This document shows positions 61,604 to 64,000 of a stretch of 64,000 bases of DNA, in pieces. A program made the position numbers and the translations under genes. The notes below the pieces were generated by a model, which did no database searches, was not told the DNA's origin, and worked only from the letters and a program-made list of their open reading frames with translations. The stretch is from Bacillus infantis NRRL B-14911 (GTDB lineage Bacteria > Bacillota > Bacilli > Bacillales > Cytobacillaceae), in the NCBI RefSeq assembly GCF_000473245.1, contig NC_022524.1, positions 396,501 to 460,500 on the forward strand, given 5' to 3'. Positions within the stretch are counted from its first letter, which is position 1. The number at the start of each line of letters is the position of its first letter.

Positions 61604-61996
61604 GTGCCTGGACATATCCATCATATTGAAATCAACGTATCTGATTTGCAGAAAACCATTCAATTCTGGGGCTGGTTTTTAGAAGAGCTTGGCTATGAAT
61701 CTTTTCAGGAATGGGAAAAGGGGCGGAGCTGGAGGCTGGATGAAGCCTACATCGTATTTGTGCAGACAGAGGAAAAATATATTCATTTCCCTTATCACCG
61801 CTCGGGAACGGGCCTCAATCATATTGCCTTTCATGCTGATTCCCGCATCCAGGTCGACCGGATGGCAGAACAGCTAAAAAAGAAGGGGGTCAGCCTCCTT
61901 TATGAGGACAGATATCCATATGCCGGCGGAGAGGGTCATTATGCTGTATTTTTCGAGGATCCGGACCGGATAAAGGTTGAGCTTGCCGCACCATAA
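61604..61996 (+). CDS. VOC-family (glyoxalase/dioxygenase-fold) protein
   Basis: Protein of 130 residues. HHIEINVSDLQKTIQFWGWFLEELGY is the VOC start, GLNHIAFHADS the second metal-ligand segment, and HYAVFFEDPDRIKVELAAP the end with the glutamate ligand. It resembles lactoylglutathione lyase-related proteins. GTG at 61604 follows a run of G that fits a ribosome site. Single gene, terminator follows. Confidence 0.87.
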   Translation: MPGHIHHIEINVSDLQKTIQFWGWFLEELGYESFQEWEKGRSWRLDEAYIVFVQTEEKYIHFPYHRSGTGLNHIAFHADSRIQVDRMAEQLKKKGVSLLYEDRYPYAGGEGHYAVFFEDPDRIKVELAAP

Positions 61997-62035
61997 AACA
62001 GGCCGGAAGAATAGACTCCGGCCTGTTTTGCTTTA
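61995..62035. terminator. Bidirectional terminator
   Basis: AAAACAGGCCGGA/TCCGGCCTGTTTT perfect 13-bp stem between convergent genes. Confidence 0.88.
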
Positions 62036-62902
62036 TTTTATACTAACAGCCATTTCCAGAGCTTCAAGCGGTACCTTCTTTGTTTGAAGCTCGTAGATTC
62101 TTTCTCCATCTTCCCAGTAAATATCATTTTCGACCTCATTGCCGCCCTGCCTGTAATGAACCTTGATGCGCCCATCATCGTGTGGTGCAGGGAGGTAATG
62201 GGATTCAAGATAATCAACCATCTGGCGTGCAATTGCCTGATCATCCATTTGATCTTCTGAGACTGAGCTGATCTGGAGAATCCAGTTGCCTTCTTTCCAG
62301 TTTAAATATTTATGGCCTGCAGCTCCTTCTCCCATACCCTTGATGCCATGACCGAGATCAATGGCCATTTCTGCCGGTATATCGTCGAGTGACATCGGCG
62401 GGAACAATTCCTGCTCATTGTATGCTGCCGTTTTGTTATGTGCCTTAAAGACAGCGACAACAGGGGCGCTTCCATCAGGTGTTAATGAAGGGTCGTTGAC
62501 AGGCACCATTTCATTCGTCTGATAGAAGGTGACCTGATAGGAATCTGTCTTATCCTCCTCGATTGAGGCTGAAAGATGGGTGCCTTCCTTCAGAGGGAAT
62601 GAAGCGGGCAGGATAGCATTCTCCATCTTCAGCTGCTCTTTCACACTCCCGATGACGTCATCGGTTGTCTGGGTGCTGCCAGACTGGCTGTTATCTTCCT
62701 CTGTGCTGTTTTCTTCTGTCCCATCTGCTTCGGCTTCATTTTCTTCTGTACCGGTTTCTGCATTCTGATCATCAGGTACAGTAGTCTGTTCCTGCTGGGA
62801 ATCTTCCGGAGCAGGAGAACCCGCGTCATCCGTCCCCGAACAGCCTGCTGCAGATATGGCAAAGGCAAGTGAAACCGGAAGCATCAGTCTTTTTTTATAC
62901 AT
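62033..62902 (-). CDS. Lipoprotein with acidic linker, unknown
   Basis: Protein of 289 residues: lipobox SAAGC (about Cys21), a low-complexity acidic linker (residues 22-75, rich in E, D, T, S and Q), then a globular domain (residues 85-289). No family recognised. ATG at 62902 follows AGGAGG; the longer frame is not used. The linker suggests a domain held away from the membrane through the cell wall. Confidence 0.8.
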   Translation of the reverse strand: MYKKRLMLPVSLAFAISAAGCSGTDDAGSPAPEDSQQEQTTVPDDQNAETGTEENEAEADGTEENSTEEDNSQSGSTQTTDDVIGSVKEQLKMENAILPASFPLKEGTHLSASIEEDKTDSYQVTFYQTNEMVPVNDPSLTPDGSAPVVAVFKAHNKTAAYNEQELFPPMSLDDIPAEMAIDLGHGIKGMGEGAAGHKYLNWKEGNWILQISSVSEDQMDDQAIARQMVDYLESHYLPAPHDDGRIKVHYRQGGNEVENDIYWEDGERIYELQTKKVPLEALEMAVSIK

Positions 62903-63080
62903 TGAAAATCCTCCTATTAGAATGATACTAGATGTTTTCCCTATCTTTGCTGGAGGAAACGGTAGGTCAGCGCTGGAAAATTGAGAGACTGAATACAAAG
63001 ATATATAAATACTATGCAATAAATGATTACCGACGTAGTAAATACTTTTGCTGGTACTACGAGAATAGGATGGATTTTCG

Positions 63081-63277
63081 GATGGGGCGGCTAATTTCCG
63101 TTCCAGGCACTTCGCTTTCCGCGGGGCGAAGTTGAGCCTCCTCGCGCTGCGCGCTGTGGGGTCTCAACATTTCCGCTGCAATCCCGCAGGAGTCTGCGTG
63201 CCTTGCACTCCAATTAGCAGGTTTTCCTAAAATTTTTGGGCAAGGAAACAGGCAAGGATTCTATGTTTATCCATTAC
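63081..63277. repeat. Structured intergenic repeat, copy 1
   Basis: About 197 bases nearly identical to copy 2. It has CTTCGC/GCGAAG, GTTGAG/CTCAAC and GGCAC/GTGCC dyads that can fold as nested hairpins. Similar GC-rich blocks with TCCGTTCCAGGCACTTCGC occur widely in Bacillaceae intergenic regions, from memory. Confidence 0.85.
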
Positions 63278-63350
63278 TACACAAACATTGCTGTTTTCCG
63301 GCAGTATCATACAGAACTATTTTATTCTGGGGTATAAGGATAGCTATCAG

Positions 63351-63548
63351 GATGGGGCTGCTAATTTCCGTTCCAGGCACTTCGCTTTCCGCGGGGCGAA
63401 GTTGAGCCTCCTCGCGCTGCGCGCTGTGGGGTCTCAACATTTCCGCTGCAATCCCGCAGGAGTCTACGTGCCTTGCACTCCAATTAGCAGGTTTTCCAAA
63501 AATTTTTGGGCAAGGAAACAGGCAAGGCATTGTATGTTTATCCATTTT
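63351..63548. repeat. Structured intergenic repeat, copy 2
   Basis: Begins 270 bases after copy 1. Only a few differences are visible (GGCGG/GGCTG, CTGCG/CTACG, CCTAA/CCAAA and a one-base length change near the end). Direct orientation; separated from copy 1 by a 73-base non-repeated spacer. Confidence 0.85.
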
Positions 63549-63589
63549 CATACCAACAGTGTTTAATGTATATCTACGTAAAAATTAAA

Positions 63590-63620
63590 GGAAGGACAGA
63601 AGGTTTCTTCTGTCCTCTTT
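63590..63620 (-). terminator. Terminator of the gene at the right edge
   Basis: AGGACAGAAG/CTTCTGTCCT perfect 10-bp stem with loop GTTT; T-rich on the minus strand. Confidence 0.8.
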
Positions 63621-63653
63621 ATCTGTCAATCGTCACTGAAACAGCTGCCGTCC

Positions 63654-63998
63654 TTAATCCTCCTGCTTCTTAATCTTGGAAGGATTATTGATCTTATAGC
63701 GCACATCCTTATTCAGCTTCCGGTCGACGATTTTGGCTTCGAAGGTCAGCCTGTTCCCTTCAGTGAGCTCTGCCTTTTTCAGTGTTTTGCTGTAGCTGCC
63801 CCAGGCTTCGCCAACTTCGAGCGGGTTTTCTCCTGTAATCTGCACCTGCTCAAAGACGATGATTTCTTCATCGGTCTCGTTAAAATGGTTATATTTTGTG
63901 GTGAATTCTTTAATGGCCGCCTCAAATGGAACCTTATCTGCCGGAAGGTCAAGGGCAGGAGCTTTTCTCTTTTTCTTCTCTGCCGGCTTTTTGTCATC
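63654..63998 (-). CDS. C-terminal part of an unknown gene, cut by right edge
   Basis: The minus-strand frame is open from the right edge to the stop at 63654. It reads a lysine-rich linker (DDKKPAEKKKRKAPALDLP) and then a globular domain (FEAAIKEFTTKYNHFNETDEEIIVF, GENPLEVGEAWGSYSKTLKKAEL, LTFEAKIVDRKL). No start within the window is supported, so it is the C-terminal 114 residues of a longer gene. Family not recognised. Confidence 0.7.
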   Translation of the reverse strand, partial: DDKKPAEKKKRKAPALDLPADKVPFEAAIKEFTTKYNHFNETDEEIIVFEQVQITGENPLEVGEAWGSYSKTLKKAELTEGNRLTFEAKIVDRKLNKDVRYKINNPSKIKKQED

Positions 63999-64000
63999 GC

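Larger units (their letters stand above)
62903..63653. other. 750-base gene-free stretch between minus-strand genes
   Basis: No gene with a ribosome site is seen. Most of the stretch is two copies of a structured repeat (63081-63277 and 63351-63548), with about 180 bases upstream and a 73-base spacer that have no clear content. A terminator at 63590-63620 belongs to the gene beyond the right edge. Confidence 0.7.

Noticed and set aside
63081-63548. Paired repeats as ends of an insertion sequence
   Set aside because: The 73 bases between them hold no transposase and the copies are direct, full-length repeats.

Overview
The window looks like chromosomal DNA from a low-to-moderate GC, Gram-positive endospore-former of the Bacillaceae (Bacillus in the broad sense). 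Support comes from strong AGGAGG-type ribosome sites, frequent TTG and GTG starts, many U-tailed hairpin terminators, and a Bacillus-type gene set: large KatE catalase with a SigB-type promoter, OhrR with its hydroperoxide-resistance partner, Rex-type sites before ldh, fatty-acid peroxygenase CypC, YeeN, PepV, DUF2512, DUF202, DUF1272 and CBO0543 families. No rRNA, tRNA or CRISPR was seen, and the species cannot be named from the sequence alone.

Layout. 1-9.5 kb: a damaged ECF sigma gene with its DUF4179 partner, a Mo-cofactor oxidoreductase, a YpfJ-like metallopeptidase, cupin, DUF202, sugar acetyltransferase, a DinB-like protein, a secreted 49-residue-repeat protein, and an OmpR/EnvZ-type two-component pair. 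9.6-16 kb: zinc alcohol dehydrogenase, LysM amidase, MDR oxidoreductase, a membrane-protein/PspA operon that resembles liaIH in layout, and an aldehyde dehydrogenase. 16-26 kb: small membrane proteins, GNATs, hydrolases, Nudix, an autoregulated-looking XRE/membrane pair, ohr/ohrR, a P-loop kinase-like protein and an S66 peptidase. 26-33.8 kb: lipoprotein, DUF1272, a 2OG-oxygenase/radical-SAM pair, ldh with Rex-type sites, a SigB-type small gene, DUF1801, GNAT and a Clp_N-GNAT fusion. 33.8-40.7 kb: katE, a GGDEF cyclase, a cold-shock protein, cypC, an AHSA1 protein and a YvsG-like membrane protein. 40.7-42.6 kb: a group II intron of IIC type placed directly after a terminator hairpin. 42.7-50.3 kb: lemA/TPM pair, DUF2268 lipoprotein with a frameshifted AlkZ-related gene, RmlD-like reductase, CstA, and a HAD gene joined to a DUF4275 remnant. 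50.3-64 kb: DUF2512, ZIP transporter, DUF3784, a beta-helix protein, a LigB-like dioxygenase with PepV, a membrane-anchored PstS-like protein, yeeN, DinB, VOC, a lipoprotein, two copies of a structured intergenic repeat, and a gene cut by the right edge.

Themes. Stress and redox control recurs: SigB-type promoters (katE and a 50-residue protein), OhrR, Rex, PspA, catalase and CypC. Decay is also visible: the sigma factor, the AlkZ-related gene and DUF4275 each appear damaged. Several structured intergenic repeats lie between genes. I see no single new multi-gene defence or biosynthesis system. The most unusual items are the Clp_N-GNAT fusion, the membrane-PstS fusion with a dyad in its promoter, the secreted tandem-repeat protein, and several small proteins too short for routine gene calling.
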